A DNA stretch of 64,000 nt from Effusibacillus consociatus (GCF_042652925.1 NZ_JBHSHC010000052.1:38209-102208); one strand, 5' to 3'; positions 51,153 through 60,946 are shown, counted from the stretch's first letter. The notes: generated by a model not told the origin, from the letters alone. Program-made: numbers and translations.

Positions 51153-51617
51153 ATGGCAGATCGTGAAAAGGAGAAACATTCAAAGCCCGATTTTTCCCCC
51201 CTTCCCAAAAGCTATGAGCACCGTGCTTCCATGAAGTGGATTACAATCGAGTCAGTACGCGTTGTTCTGGAGCGTTTGAAGGAGCAAACCGATCAGCGAA
51301 TTGTGCTCTTAACACCCGTAGGATTCGTGGAGGGGGAATTAACGGACATTGCCCCTTCCTATTCTGAATCATTTAAAATGGAATTCGGGGAGGATCTGAC
51401 CCCTGATATTACCTCAATGGTAGCCAATTTAAGAATTGATCTGCTCCGCATGATTGAAAAACATGAAGACAAGTTGGAAATAATCGATTCAGCTCCACTG
51501 ATTGGGCTAAAGAATGTAACCGTCCGGTCTTCGGGTCAAATCTACCAACTTCCGGAGATCACGATATTTGCAGATCAGGTAGCCGGATTTGCAGTGTCTC
51601 GACAATTTTTGATCTAG
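51153..51617 (+). CDS. Conserved-looking protein of unknown function
   Basis: A 154-residue soluble protein. I do not recognise it. The first 28 residues are charged and probably disordered; the rest appears to be a compact alpha/beta domain (SVRVVLERLKEQTDQRIVLL, GFVEGELTDIAP, LRIDLLRMIEKHEDKLEIID, NVTVRSSGQIYQLPEITIFA). There is no signal or membrane segment. AGGAGG precedes the ATG. It lies 29 bases after the CoA-binding gene, so it may be co-transcribed, and it ends before the TPP riboswitch. Confidence 0.7.
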   Translation: MADREKEKHSKPDFSPLPKSYEHRASMKWITIESVRVVLERLKEQTDQRIVLLTPVGFVEGELTDIAPSYSESFKMEFGEDLTPDITSMVANLRIDLLRMIEKHEDKLEIIDSAPLIGLKNVTVRSSGQIYQLPEITIFADQVAGFAVSRQFLI

Positions 51618-51682
51618 CCGATTTTTGAACTGGCTATTGTCAGGAGAAAGTGTTTTTTGGTAAACTTATGCTAATGATTCCA

Positions 51683-51786
51683 CTAGGGGTGCTGATGATA
51701 ATTCGGCTGAGAGAGGACGTTCCTCAACCCTTGGAACCTGTCAGGCAGTGTGCCTGGGCTGGATAATGCCAGCGAAGGGAAGTGGC
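51683..51786 (+). ncRNA. TPP (thiamine) riboswitch
   Basis: The Thi-box signature is complete: AGGGGTGC, CGGCTGAGAG, CAACCCTTGGAACCTGTCAG, GGATAATGCCAGCGAAGGGAAG. It represses the downstream thiE-thiS-thiG genes when thiamine pyrophosphate is plentiful. Confidence 0.95.
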
Positions 51787-51808
51787 GACTGGATCATACA
51801 AGTCATCT

Positions 51809-51838
51809 GCCGTCTTCCTAATGGGGAGCGGTTTTTTT
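51809..51838 (+). terminator. Riboswitch-controlled terminator before thiE
   Basis: An imperfect CCGTCTTCC/GGGGAGCGG hairpin with a TAAT loop, followed by seven T, 28 bases before thiE. Confidence 0.75.
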
Positions 51839-51865
51839 ATTCGTTGTTGAAGGCGCGTGGTTCAT

Positions 51866-52513
51866 ATGGATAGCAGGCTGTACGTCATAACAGGTAAATC
51901 TTTCTTAAAAGGCAGACGTCTTGAAGATGTCATCAGGGAGGCTATCGATGGGGGAGCCGATTGCATACAGCTCCGGGAGAAAGACATATCTTCCCGTGAA
52001 CTTCTGGAGATGGGCCGCCTGTTACGACAGATAACGAAAGAAAAGGCCATTCCTTTCATTGTAAACGACAGATTGGATATTGCACTCGCGGTAGATGCCG
52101 ATGGTATTCATTTGGGTCAGGATGATATGCCGATCGAGATAGCGAGAAAGCTGTTGGGACCTGACAAAATCATTGGGATCTCCACCCACGGCGTAGAAGA
52201 AGCTGTTGCGGCAGAGCTGGCAGGGGCGGACTACATTGGGCTTGGTCCCATAAAAGCTACTCAAACCAAGCTGGATACGGAACCGGTGATCGGGATAGAA
52301 GGAATCCGGGAAGTTCGCCGTCATGTGTCGTTACCGATTGTTGCGATTGGCGGGGTCAAGCAGGAAGACGCTGCAGAAATCGTACAAGCCGGTGCGAATG
52401 GCGTTGCGGTGATCAGTGCTGTCATAGGAGCGGATGATGTTTACCAAGCCTCCAGTGCTCTGCGGGCACAAGTGGATCGTGTCAGAGAGGAAGGGGAGAT
52501 AATATGGAACTGA
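51866..52513 (+). CDS. thiE: Thiamine-phosphate synthase
   Basis: A 215-residue TIM-barrel protein with GADCIQLREKDISSRELL, IPFIVNDRLDIALAVDADGIHLGQDDMP, IGISTHGVEEA and LPIVAIGGVKQEDA. It joins the thiazole and pyrimidine phosphates to form thiamine phosphate. The start is ATG 51866 or GTG 51857; the ribosome binding site (GAAGG) is weak and does not decide. Confidence 0.9.
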   Translation: MDSRLYVITGKSFLKGRRLEDVIREAIDGGADCIQLREKDISSRELLEMGRLLRQITKEKAIPFIVNDRLDIALAVDADGIHLGQDDMPIEIARKLLGPDKIIGISTHGVEEAVAAELAGADYIGLGPIKATQTKLDTEPVIGIEGIREVRRHVSLPIVAIGGVKQEDAAEIVQAGANGVAVISAVIGADDVYQASSALRAQVDRVREEGEIIWN

Positions 52514-52704
52514 TCATTAACGGGCAGATCAAACATCTTCACGCGGCGAAGACAATCGCCGATGTAGTGAACCATTTCGGGCTTAATGAAAAAATCATTG
52601 TAATTGAACACAATTTGGAAATTGTGCCGCGTGAAAAATACGAAGAAATGAAGGTTAGTCCCAGGGATAAAATCGAAATCGTCCACTTTGTCGGTGGCGG
52701 TTGA
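52504..52704 (+). CDS. thiS: Sulfur carrier protein ThiS
   Basis: A 66-residue ubiquitin-like protein that ends in the Gly-Gly required for thiocarboxylation (HFVGGG). It delivers sulfur for thiazole formation by ThiG. It overlaps the end of thiE by ten bases, with AGGGGAG ahead. Confidence 0.9.
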   Translation: MELIINGQIKHLHAAKTIADVVNHFGLNEKIIVIEHNLEIVPREKYEEMKVSPRDKIEIVHFVGGG

Positions 52705-52720
52705 TTAGGAGGAATTCATA

Positions 52721-53524
52721 ATGACCACTCAAACGGCCCAATCCACAGTCCAGTCGGATGTTTTGCAAATCGGAGACCATAGTTTTGCTTCCCGTTTATT
52801 TCTGGGAACAGGCAAGTTTTCCGATTTGGACATTCAGCAGCAAGCGGTTGACGCTTCGGGAACCGAGGTTCTCACGTTTGCGGTTCGCCGGCTTAATCTG
52901 GAAACTCCCGATGCTCCCAATTTTCTTGAGCGTCTCGATCTGAAAAAATACACGTTGCTCCCTAATACAGCCGGTGCGGCAACTGCAGAAGAAGCGGTTC
53001 GCATCGCCCGTTTGGCAAAAGCGTCAGGTCTCTGTGACATGATCAAGGTGGAAGTGATTGGAGATCCACGAACCCTGCTGCCGGATCCGATTGAAACTCT
53101 AAAGGCAACCCGAATCCTGGTGGAAGAGGGATTTACGGTGCTTACATATACTTCTGATGACCCGATTCTGGCTCGCCATCTGCAAGAAGCGGGGGCCCAT
53201 GCGGTAATGCCGGGTGCTTCTCCAATCGGTTCCGGGCTTGGTATTGTGAATCCGCATTATCTTAAATTTATTATCGAAGAGGCGAAGGTCCCTGTTATTA
53301 TTGATGCAGGTGTAGGCTCCCCGTCCGATGTCGCGCTGGCCATGGAGTTGGGGGCAGATGGTGTTCTCCTGAATACGGCTGTAGCGGGAGCGACAAATCC
53401 GGTTTTGATGGCGGAAGCAATGAAACTCGCGGTACAAGCCGGTCGCAAAGGTTTTCTTGCGGGCCGAATTCCAAAGAAACGTTATGCGAGTGCCTCCTCA
53501 CCTCTTGAAGGAATGATCGAATAA
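52721..53524 (+). CDS. thiG: Thiazole synthase
   Basis: A 267-residue TIM-barrel enzyme with FASRLFLGTGKFSD, LLPNTAGAATAEEAVRIARLA, KVEVIGDPRTLLPDPIET and PVIIDAGVGSPSDVALAMELGADGVLLNTA. It forms the thiazole phosphate from deoxyxylulose phosphate, ThiS thiocarboxylate and dehydroglycine. AGGAGG precedes the ATG. thiO, thiF and thiD do not follow; an insertion sequence begins about 100 bases downstream. Confidence 0.95.
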   Translation: MTTQTAQSTVQSDVLQIGDHSFASRLFLGTGKFSDLDIQQQAVDASGTEVLTFAVRRLNLETPDAPNFLERLDLKKYTLLPNTAGAATAEEAVRIARLAKASGLCDMIKVEVIGDPRTLLPDPIETLKATRILVEEGFTVLTYTSDDPILARHLQEAGAHAVMPGASPIGSGLGIVNPHYLKFIIEEAKVPVIIDAGVGSPSDVALAMELGADGVLLNTAVAGATNPVLMAEAMKLAVQAGRKGFLAGRIPKKRYASASSPLEGMIE

Positions 53525-53641
53525 GGGGGGTGAAGTCTGAAATCCTTAGCAAACACACTCAACAGGGAAAATGGCATGCTAAATAAGCCGTTCACAAGAC
53601 GACTAAATGGTAAATTATGTATTACTGATAGGGGAAGGAAA

Positions 53642-54891
53642 TCAGGTTGCAACCGTCATAATTCGGTACCCCTGAGCTTGTGCCAATAAAATCGCTTGTT
53701 CTACCGTGATTTCACGGTTTACTGGACGAACATCGGATGTTTTATACAAATCGGGGTTGTAGGGTTCTTTATTCTTCAAGATATGGTAGATGGCCGTTAA
53801 CAGCATACGGGCAATCGCAATGATTGCGCGTTTGTGGCCTCTACGCCTTTTGAGTTGTAAGTAGCGGTTTCGGATTTCGGGATGTTTTTCACTTTTGACT
53901 ACAGCGGTAGCACACTGTACCAAAAGGGGCTTGATGTAGCAGCCGGCTCTCGAAATCCTTACTGACTTTTTCTTGCCTGCACTTTCATTATTTGAAGGTG
54001 TGAGTCCTGCCCAGGAGCACAAATGCTTGGCTGTCGGGAACACGTCCATATTCACACCGATTTCCGAAACCACGGCAATGGCGGAAAACAGGTTTTTGAA
54101 GGACGGTACAGTCAAGATCAACTTGAGTTCTTCGGAGTAGGACTCGGCAAGAGAAAGAATAATGGCTTCCAGATCTGCTTTACGGGATTCAAGGTCTTCG
54201 TAGTGTTGTTTGATGACCTTGATTTTTCCAGCCTGTTCGGGCGAAATGAGTCCGTCAATCGCGAGTTTCAGTTCGGGAAGTTTCCCTTTCATGGAGCCGT
54301 GAATGAGCGGTTCCATGTCAAAAGACGTATCGAGCGGATCGTCCAGCAGTTTGTCAATAATCTTCATAGAGCTTTTGCCGAACGTATCGGAAACGACATT
54401 TCCAAGCTGAATGTTCGAAACCGTCAGGCTGTTTTGGAGCCGATTTTTCTCGCTCGACGAAAAGTTTGTCAGCTTAAAGCGGTAGCGCATCAGGTCGCGC
54501 AGCTGCCGGATCGGCAAGGGAGGCATAAAGCTTCCGGCGACAAGGTCGTGCTTGAACAAATCGGCAATCCATTGGGCGTCCTTTTTGTCCGTCTTCTTGC
54601 CGCGAATAGCCTTGACGTATTTCGGGTGAGCCAGCGTGATGTTGCAGGAATGCTCCAGAATATTGAACACGGGAATCCGGTATTTCCCGGTCGATTCCAT
54701 ACAGACATCCTTGCAGTCATTCTCACAAAGCCATTGTGACAGCTCATTCAGTCCTTTGGTAAAGGTTGAAAAGCGATGGCGTTTGTAAGTCGTGACGCCT
54801 TTGCTGTTTTGGTGGAAGCGATACAAGCAACCACGAAGGTTTTGTGAACGTCAATTCCACAACAGACGGGGTACACAATTTTTAAAGCCAT
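53642..54891 (-). pseudogene. IS110-family transposase, frameshifted near its N-terminus
   Basis: The main frame (stop at 53642) covers about 390 residues with the IS110 DEDD/Tnp20 layout: ESTGKYRIPVFNIL, KTDKKDAQWIADLF, and the C-terminal SEIGVNMDVFPTAKHLCSWAGL and RAGCYIKPLLVQCA. The expected N-terminus with the catalytic GIDVHK lies in another frame, starting at ATG 54891 (ALKIVYPVCCGIDVHKTF). The frames meet at an AAAA run (minus strand, 54807-54810). One additional A there would join them. The transposase is therefore broken as written, or the run hides a sequencing error or programmed slippage. Confidence 0.8.
53642..54891 (-). mobile_element. IS110-type insertion sequence (core; ends not resolved)
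   Basis: Only the transposase region is delimited. IS110 elements usually lack terminal inverted repeats, so the outer ends cannot be fixed from one copy. The element probably includes part of 53530-53641 and of 54892-55080, which hold no recognisable gene. Confidence 0.7.
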
Positions 54892-55189
54892 AGGGTATCT
54901 CCTTTCCATGATATACAGGGATAGTCAGCATTGACTGATTGCCCAGCAATAAACGAGTTGTTTATCAAAGATAAGTCTGCGTGCTCGAAGCGACACTTAT
55001 TTGTGCTCGGAAAGGCAATCTACACATATAATCATGCGGTCACCTCATAAATGGGGCGGCCCACTCACCTCCGCGTGATTTGTAGTGTACTGTGATCCCT
55101 GTAAATTAAGAATACAAAAAAATCGCCCGAGGGAAACGGATTTCATTCCGTTTTGTGCCTTGAGCGAAGCGAAAGGAATGGCAATAATC

Positions 55190-55843
55190 ATGCATATCCA
55201 AGGGTTTGCACTTGGTGCTTTCCAAACCAATTGTTATGTAGTAACTGATGAAGGTACACGGACTGCGCTCGTGATTGATCCCGGCTACAATCCCGAGATT
55301 GTGTTGGACGCAATTGATGACTATAAGGTTACACATATTTTACTTACGCACGCTCATTTGGACCACATTGGAGGTTTGGGGAAGCTTAAAGAAGTTACGG
55401 GGGCACCCATATACATCCATGAGAATGAGAAAGATTGGCTAACCAATCCGATGCTTAACGGATCCGGCAGGTGGCCGCAATTGGGGGGGCCGATAACAGA
55501 TCCCGCCGCGGATCACTTTGTGGCGGAGGGAGATAAGATTCCGTTTGCAGGCAGGGAGCTGTCGGTCGTATTTGTTCCGGGACATTCTCCTGGTTCGGTG
55601 GCATATATTTTGGAAGATCAGGTTTTTGCCGGGGATACGCTGTTCTATGGCAGTATCGGTCGCACGGATTTGCCGGGTGGAGATTTTGACACTTTAATTA
55701 CCAGCATACGCACCAAGTTATACACGCTTCCTCCACAAACTGTTGTGTATCCGGGACACGGTCCGGAAACCACTGTTGAACGTGAAAAGAAGCTCAATCC
55801 GTTTGTCAGAGAAGATTATGTGTATGATGGTGAAATCGAGTGA
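55190..55843 (+). CDS. MBL-fold metallo-hydrolase (glyoxalase II-like)
   Basis: A 217-residue protein with the metallo-beta-lactamase motifs THAHLDHIGG, VPGHSPGSVAYIL and FAGDTLFYGSIGRTDLPGGD, and a final YPGHGPETTVE. These bind two metal ions. The family includes hydroxyacylglutathione hydrolases and many thioester or persulfide enzymes; no specific substrate can be assigned. The ATG at 55190 gives the usual HIQGFALGAFQTNCYV start; an ATG at 55178 is too close to the AAAGGA site. The 298 bases upstream hold the end of the IS region and a small AAACGGA/TCCGTTT hairpin, and no gene. Confidence 0.85.
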   Translation: MHIQGFALGAFQTNCYVVTDEGTRTALVIDPGYNPEIVLDAIDDYKVTHILLTHAHLDHIGGLGKLKEVTGAPIYIHENEKDWLTNPMLNGSGRWPQLGGPITDPAADHFVAEGDKIPFAGRELSVVFVPGHSPGSVAYILEDQVFAGDTLFYGSIGRTDLPGGDFDTLITSIRTKLYTLPPQTVVYPGHGPETTVEREKKLNPFVREDYVYDGEIE

Positions 55844-55873
55844 TGCAGGATGGACTGCATCGCTTTTTTTTTT
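55842..55873 (+). terminator. Terminator after the MBL-fold gene
   Basis: GATGCAG (overlapping the stop) pairs with CTGCATC, followed by ten T. Confidence 0.85.
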
Positions 55874-56007
55874 AAAAGATAGTTTTTAGAATCCTTTTGC
55901 CGATTCGTGTTTTTCGCTGATCAGCTCTATATTTGTGTTTATTTGTGTTACAAAAACTATATAATTTAATTAATAAGAGTGATAATAGAGTGAGGAGGTG
56001 AGATGGA

Positions 56008-57795
56008 TTGATCAATTTGCTGTTCTTAATGCTGGAACGTGTTGGGATTCTCGTTATTGTCGCGTTTTTGCTCTCCAGAATGAAATCGTTTCGTCAGATT
56101 ATCCATAATGAGCACGCATTTTCGGAAAAAATGCTCTTAATCGCCATATTCGGAACGTTCGGAATCATCAGTAACTATACAGGGGTTGAAATCCACAACA
56201 GTTCAATTTCTACACAAGTGTGGCAGACGGATTTGGATTATGGCAGCGCCATCGCCAACACAAGGGTCATGGGAGTGGCCATTGGGGGGTTATTTGGCGG
56301 TCCCCTTGTCGGCCTTGGAGTGGGTGTGATAGCCGGATTGCACCGGTTGACACTAGGCGGCTTTACGGCCGTTGCTTGTGCCATCTCAACGATACTGGCG
56401 GGTATCGTCACGGGGCTTGTTGGAAAGCGCTTTAAAAAAGATGAAAAAAACGCGCCGTGGAGGGCAGTAGCCATCGGGATTTTTATGGAATGTATCCAGA
56501 TGGGGATCATTATAGCGGTGGCCAAACCTTTTGAATCTGCACTTGAGCTTGTCAAGATTATCAGTTTTCCGATGATTGCCGTCAACGGCTTTGGTACACT
56601 GTTGTTTATGCTCATCATTCAATCCATTCTTCAGGAAGAGGAACGGACTCGTGCCTTTCAGACACATAAAGCGCTTTATATAGCCGATCTGACGCTCCCG
56701 TTTTTTCGACAGGGGTTGAATGCCCACTCCTGCAGGAAGGTTGCTGAGATTATCTTAAAATGGACGAACACCGACGCAGTTTCCATAACGGATCAACATC
56801 AAGTTTTGGCACACGTCGGAGTAGGCTCCGATCACCATATTCCGATGCGAAGCATGTGCACCCGATTGACAAAAAATGCATTGGAGCATGGGCGAATCCT
56901 GAAGGCGGAATCACGGGAAGAAATTCAATGTTTTCACAAAAACTGCGCCCTGCAGGCAGCCATTGTAATACCCCTGAAAGTTCACAGGAAAACTGTGGGG
57001 ACGTTAAAGCTTTATTTTACTCAAACGAACCAGTTGGATCAGGTGGAACAGGAGCTCTCGGAAGGACTCGCTAAGCTTTTTTCCACTCAATTGGAACTGG
57101 CCGAGGCGGAACTTCAAAGTAAATTGTTAAAGGATGCCGAGATTAAGGCGTTGCAGGCTCAGGTTCATCCCCATTTCCTGTTTAACGCGATCAATACCAT
57201 TTCCGCCCTCTACAGGAGCGAGCCGGAAAAAGCAAGAAAGCTCCTGCTGAAATTGGGGGCCTTTTTTCGCAGCAATCTGCAGGGGGCACGTCAAATGCTC
57301 ATCCCGCTCCAAAAGGAGCTGGAGCATGTAGAGGCCTATTTGTCGTTGGAACAGGCTCGCTATCCCGGTAAATACACGGTCAGTCTAGCGATTGACCCTT
57401 CGCTTGAAGAGGTGTTAATTCCACCGTTTACGCTGCAGCCTTTAGTTGAGAATGCCATCCGTCATGCCTTTCCGAAATCCTTTGCAAAGAGAAAAGGGCA
57501 CGTGACCATCCGGGCTTTCAAACAGAATGAAAAAATGATTCTGATTACTGAGGATAACGGAAAAGGGATCCCCGGCGGTTTGCTTGGGTCACTCGGGAAA
57601 GAGAACGTAACTTCAACGGAAGGCACCGGAACAGCCTTGTCTAATATCCGAAAGCGGATCGAAGAAATATACGGTCCGGATGCCGCCTTTCATATTGAAA
57701 GCGAACGGGATGTCGGAACAAAAATCGTGATAATGCTGCCTTTAAGTCAATACAAGTGGGGGGATCGGCATGTTGAAGGCTTTTATAGTGGATGA
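56008..57795 (+). CDS. LytS-type sensor histidine kinase
   Basis: A 595-residue membrane kinase. The N-terminal 200 residues are a multi-helix 5TMR-LYT sensor (SNYTGVEI, then GGLFGGPLVGLGVGVIAGLHR). A GAF-like domain and the LytS/YehU kinase core with HPHFLFNAINTISALYR (His near residue 387) follow, and the ATPase part has QPLVENAIRHAF. The TTG start is fixed by GAGGAGGTGAG; a nearby ATG is out of frame. LytS-family sensors of this type respond to pyruvate in several bacteria (BtsS, B. subtilis LytS). The neighbouring cstA supports that here. Confidence 0.85.
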   Translation: MINLLFLMLERVGILVIVAFLLSRMKSFRQIIHNEHAFSEKMLLIAIFGTFGIISNYTGVEIHNSSISTQVWQTDLDYGSAIANTRVMGVAIGGLFGGPLVGLGVGVIAGLHRLTLGGFTAVACAISTILAGIVTGLVGKRFKKDEKNAPWRAVAIGIFMECIQMGIIIAVAKPFESALELVKIISFPMIAVNGFGTLLFMLIIQSILQEEERTRAFQTHKALYIADLTLPFFRQGLNAHSCRKVAEIILKWTNTDAVSITDQHQVLAHVGVGSDHHIPMRSMCTRLTKNALEHGRILKAESREEIQCFHKNCALQAAIVIPLKVHRKTVGTLKLYFTQTNQLDQVEQELSEGLAKLFSTQLELAEAELQSKLLKDAEIKALQAQVHPHFLFNAINTISALYRSEPEKARKLLLKLGAFFRSNLQGARQMLIPLQKELEHVEAYLSLEQARYPGKYTVSLAIDPSLEEVLIPPFTLQPLVENAIRHAFPKSFAKRKGHVTIRAFKQNEKMILITEDNGKGIPGGLLGSLGKENVTSTEGTGTALSNIRKRIEEIYGPDAAFHIESERDVGTKIVIMLPLSQYKWGDRHVEGFYSG

Positions 57796-58477
57796 TGAGA
57801 TGCTGGCCAGAGACGAATTGGCTTACATTCTTTGTCAAAGCAAACGGGTGGAAGTGGTCGGGGAAGCCGACTGCATTGAAGATGCCATAGTGCAGGTTAG
57901 AAAATTGGCGCCTCATGTCGTATTTTTGGATATTCAGCTGTCCGAAGACAGCGGTTTGGATTTGGCACGACAGCTTTTAGACTTTGACCATCGGCCGGAA
58001 ATTGTGTTTGCCACAGCGTATGATGATTATGCCTTAAAAGCGTTTGAGTTGAACGCCGTCGACTATATCCTCAAACCTTTTGACGAAAACCGGATCCGGC
58101 AAACCGTTGACAAGATGATCAAGTTGCGGAATATCACCCGACTGGAACGCCCCGACAAATTGGCTATTACAGTGGAAGACCGTATTTTATTAATGAATGT
58201 AGGCAGAATTCTGTACATCGGCTCCACGGAAGGGAAAACCGTGATTGTAACCGATGAACAGCATTATATAGTGAGTGAACCGCTTGTGAATCTTGAGCGA
58301 AAGCTGCAAAACACGCCGATTGTGCGTGTCCACCGCGCATTTCTCGTCAACCTGGACGGCATTATGGAAATCCAACCGTGGTTCAATTCCACTTATATTC
58401 TGATCATGAAAAATGGCTCAAAGGTTCCGGTCAGCCGAACCTACTTGAAAGACCTGAAACAGCTTTTTGGCTTTTGA
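57770..58477 (+). CDS. LytTR-family response regulator
   Basis: A 235-residue regulator. The receiver has DDE and the phosphorylated Asp at residue 54 (VVFLDIQLSEDSGLDLA), and KPFDENRIRQTV. The LytTR DNA-binding domain follows (GRILYIGSTEGKTVIVT, RVHRAFLVNLDGIMEI, GSKVPVSRTYLKDLK). It overlaps lytS by 26 bases, so sensor and regulator are made together. Its likely target is the adjacent transporter gene. Confidence 0.9.
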   Translation: MLKAFIVDDEMLARDELAYILCQSKRVEVVGEADCIEDAIVQVRKLAPHVVFLDIQLSEDSGLDLARQLLDFDHRPEIVFATAYDDYALKAFELNAVDYILKPFDENRIRQTVDKMIKLRNITRLERPDKLAITVEDRILLMNVGRILYIGSTEGKTVIVTDEQHYIVSEPLVNLERKLQNTPIVRVHRAFLVNLDGIMEIQPWFNSTYILIMKNGSKVPVSRTYLKDLKQLFGF

Positions 58478-58837
58478 GGAACCTCTGTTTGAAAACGATT
58501 GCATTCCAATCCTTGATTTTTGATTTTCATCCCCCAACTTTTGCATTCTATCCTGAAGACCCAAAAAAAGCGTATTCATTTAGTATGATAAATTTGAATA
58601 AAGACTTTACAGGGGGGACAGAAATTGAACGCAGTGACAATCGTATTACTTCCATGTGCAGTTCTGGAAACCGGATGATTTCAAATCTGGCCTGCTTACT
58701 TGTTAAACGATGGAAAAAACTATGTTCTACTAAAAAACGACAGTACAAGGATTGATTTTTTGTCCAAACCGTGAATATAATTAGGTGATTAAATCATTTT
58801 TTAATTATTAGAATATTCGACGAGGGGGAATTATTTG
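58478..58837. promoter_or_regulatory. 360-bp regulatory region between lytR-type gene and cstA
   Basis: No supported gene is present. AT-rich sequence with a sporadic ACCGTGAAT at about 58772 resembles a single half of a LytTR direct repeat, but I found no properly spaced second half. GAGGGGG at 58822-58828 is the cstA ribosome binding site. It presumably holds the regulated cstA promoter. Confidence 0.4.
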
Positions 58838-60940
58838 GTGAAAAAGGGAATACTGTCGATCTTAATTTGGACAGCCATCTCCGTTCTTGGTGCTGCAGCG
58901 TTCGCACTGTTGGCTTTGTCAAACGGAGAAACGATCTCGGCCGCTTGGTTGGTGATCGCTGCTGTCTGCTCCTATGCGGTGGCATATCGGTTTTATAGTA
59001 AATTTATAGCAAAAAAGATCTATGAAGTGAATGATAATCGGGCAACTCCTGCTGAAATCAACAACGACGGAAAAGATTATGTACCCACTCAAAAATGGGT
59101 ATTGTTTGGCCACCACTTTGCTGCAATCGCAGGCGCGGGTCCGCTCGTAGGGCCGATCCTTGCCGCCCAAATGGGATATCTCCCAGGAGCACTCTGGATT
59201 ATTATCGGGGTAGTTCTGGCAGGTGCGGTTCAAGACTGTGTGATCTTGATGGGATCCATGCGCCGCAACGGTAAATCTCTGGGTCAAATGGCTAAGGATG
59301 AAATCGGGCCGTTTGGCGGAATGATCGCTTCCTTTGGTATCCTTGCAATTATGATCATCCTGTTAGCAGTTCTTGGTCTGGTTGTTGTGAATGCGCTTGC
59401 AGAATCTCCTTGGGGTGTATTTACAATCGTCATGACCATTCCGATTGCGATGTTTATGGGAGTTTATATGCGTTACATTCGACCGGGGCGGGTTTTGGAA
59501 GGATCGCTCATAGGATTTGCTCTTCTGATGCTGTCCCTGTGGGCTGGACAATTCGTAGCGGCTGACCCGACTTTGGCTAAGATGTTTACATTTACTAAAC
59601 CTCAATTGGCAATTGGCATAGCCATATACGGTTTTGTTGCATCGATCTTGCCGGTGTGGTTATTGCTGGCACCTCGGGATTACCTGAGTTCCTTCCTCAA
59701 AATTGGTACGGTTGTTCTGTTGGCAGTTGGGATTCTGATTGTGATGCCTGACCTTAAAATGCCTGCTATCAGTAAATTCGTTGATGGTACAGGCCCAGTA
59801 TTCGCAGGACCGTTGTTCCCGTTCTTGTTTATTACCATCGCCTGTGGTGCGGTATCCGGATTCCATTCATTGGTTTCCTCCGGTACTACTCCGAAAATGC
59901 TGGAAAAGGAATCACATTCTCGTACAATCGGTTATGGCGGGATGTTGATGGAGTCTGGCGTTGCTGTTATGGCTTTGATCGCCGCGTGTGCACTTGACCC
60001 TGGCGTTTATTTCGTGATGAACACCCCAGGATTAGCACCGGCAGCAGGAGCAGATGCAGCGGCAATCGGAGCTGCAACTGTCGCGGCGGCCGCTAAGATT
60101 ACTCAACTGGGCTTCACGGTTACTCCTGACCAACTTGCAACAACAGCAAAAGAAATCGGTGAAAAATATATCATCTCACGTACGGGTGGTGCACCTACCC
60201 TCGCGGTTGGGATGGCGGAAATTTTCGCAAGCTTTCTGGCAGGGGCAAAAGCGTTCTGGTATCACTTTGCAATCTTGTTTGAAGCGGTCTTTATCCTTAC
60301 AACAATTGATGCCGGTACCCGTATCGGACGTTTTATGTTCCAGGATCTGGTCGGCAACTTCTATAAGCCTTTCGCTCGAACCGATGTATACGCATACAAT
60401 GTGATTGCATCTGCTGTCATTACTTTTGGATGGGCGTACTTCCTGTATCAAGGAACGATTGATCCGTTTGGCGGAATCAACTCACTATGGGCTCTGTTTG
60501 GGATTTCGAACCAGATGCTGGCAGCGATTGCCCTGGCTGTTGGTACCACAATTATCATCAAAATGGGGAAAGCGCGGTATGCGTGGGTTACGCTTCTTCC
60601 GTTTGTATGGCTTTGCGTTACCACTTTAACAGCTGCTTTCATGAAACTGTTCCATCCGGATGTGAAAATCGGTTTCCTGTCGGCTGCCAAGAAATATTCG
60701 GACGCACTGGCACAAGGGCAGCTCCTTGCACCTGCTAAGACACAAAAAGTAATGGAACAGATTGTGTTCAATAATACGTTGGATGCAATTGTGACGGGTA
60801 TCTTCATCTTGGTCGTTGTCCTATTGATCCTTGATTCTTTCCGTACCTGGTTTAACATTCTGGTTCGTAAACAAAAACCGGAACTGAAAGAAACTCCGTT
60901 TATTCAATCGAAGCTCCCAGGCACAACAATCGGAGGTTAA
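58838..60940 (+). CDS. cstA: CstA-family transporter (probable pyruvate/peptide permease)
   Basis: A 700-residue polytopic protein with family-typical VLFGHHFAAIAGAGPLVGPI, AGAVQDCVILMGSMRRNGKSLGQMA, TIACGAVSGFHSLVSSGTTP and INSLWALFGISNQMLAAIAL. CstA/BtsT proteins import pyruvate or peptides. In Enterobacteria, btsT is controlled by the LytS-type pair BtsSR. The GTG at 58838 is preferred; a TTG three bases earlier is possible. It is followed by the YbdD-type gene, a conserved partner of cstA. Confidence 0.9.
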   Translation: MKKGILSILIWTAISVLGAAAFALLALSNGETISAAWLVIAAVCSYAVAYRFYSKFIAKKIYEVNDNRATPAEINNDGKDYVPTQKWVLFGHHFAAIAGAGPLVGPILAAQMGYLPGALWIIIGVVLAGAVQDCVILMGSMRRNGKSLGQMAKDEIGPFGGMIASFGILAIMIILLAVLGLVVVNALAESPWGVFTIVMTIPIAMFMGVYMRYIRPGRVLEGSLIGFALLMLSLWAGQFVAADPTLAKMFTFTKPQLAIGIAIYGFVASILPVWLLLAPRDYLSSFLKIGTVVLLAVGILIVMPDLKMPAISKFVDGTGPVFAGPLFPFLFITIACGAVSGFHSLVSSGTTPKMLEKESHSRTIGYGGMLMESGVAVMALIAACALDPGVYFVMNTPGLAPAAGADAAAIGAATVAAAAKITQLGFTVTPDQLATTAKEIGEKYIISRTGGAPTLAVGMAEIFASFLAGAKAFWYHFAILFEAVFILTTIDAGTRIGRFMFQDLVGNFYKPFARTDVYAYNVIASAVITFGWAYFLYQGTIDPFGGINSLWALFGISNQMLAAIALAVGTTIIIKMGKARYAWVTLLPFVWLCVTTLTAAFMKLFHPDVKIGFLSAAKKYSDALAQGQLLAPAKTQKVMEQIVFNNTLDAIVTGIFILVVVLLILDSFRTWFNILVRKQKPELKETPFIQSKLPGTTIGG

Positions 60941-60946
60941 TGACTT

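Noticed and set aside
54023..54739. 238-codon plus-strand open frame within the insertion sequence
   Set aside because: Antisense of the IS110 transposase; no ribosome binding site and no recognised domain.
58378..58755. 125-codon plus-strand open frame after the LytTR regulator
   Set aside because: It starts inside the regulator gene in another frame, and no ribosome binding site or coding-like composition is evident; I treat the region as regulatory DNA.
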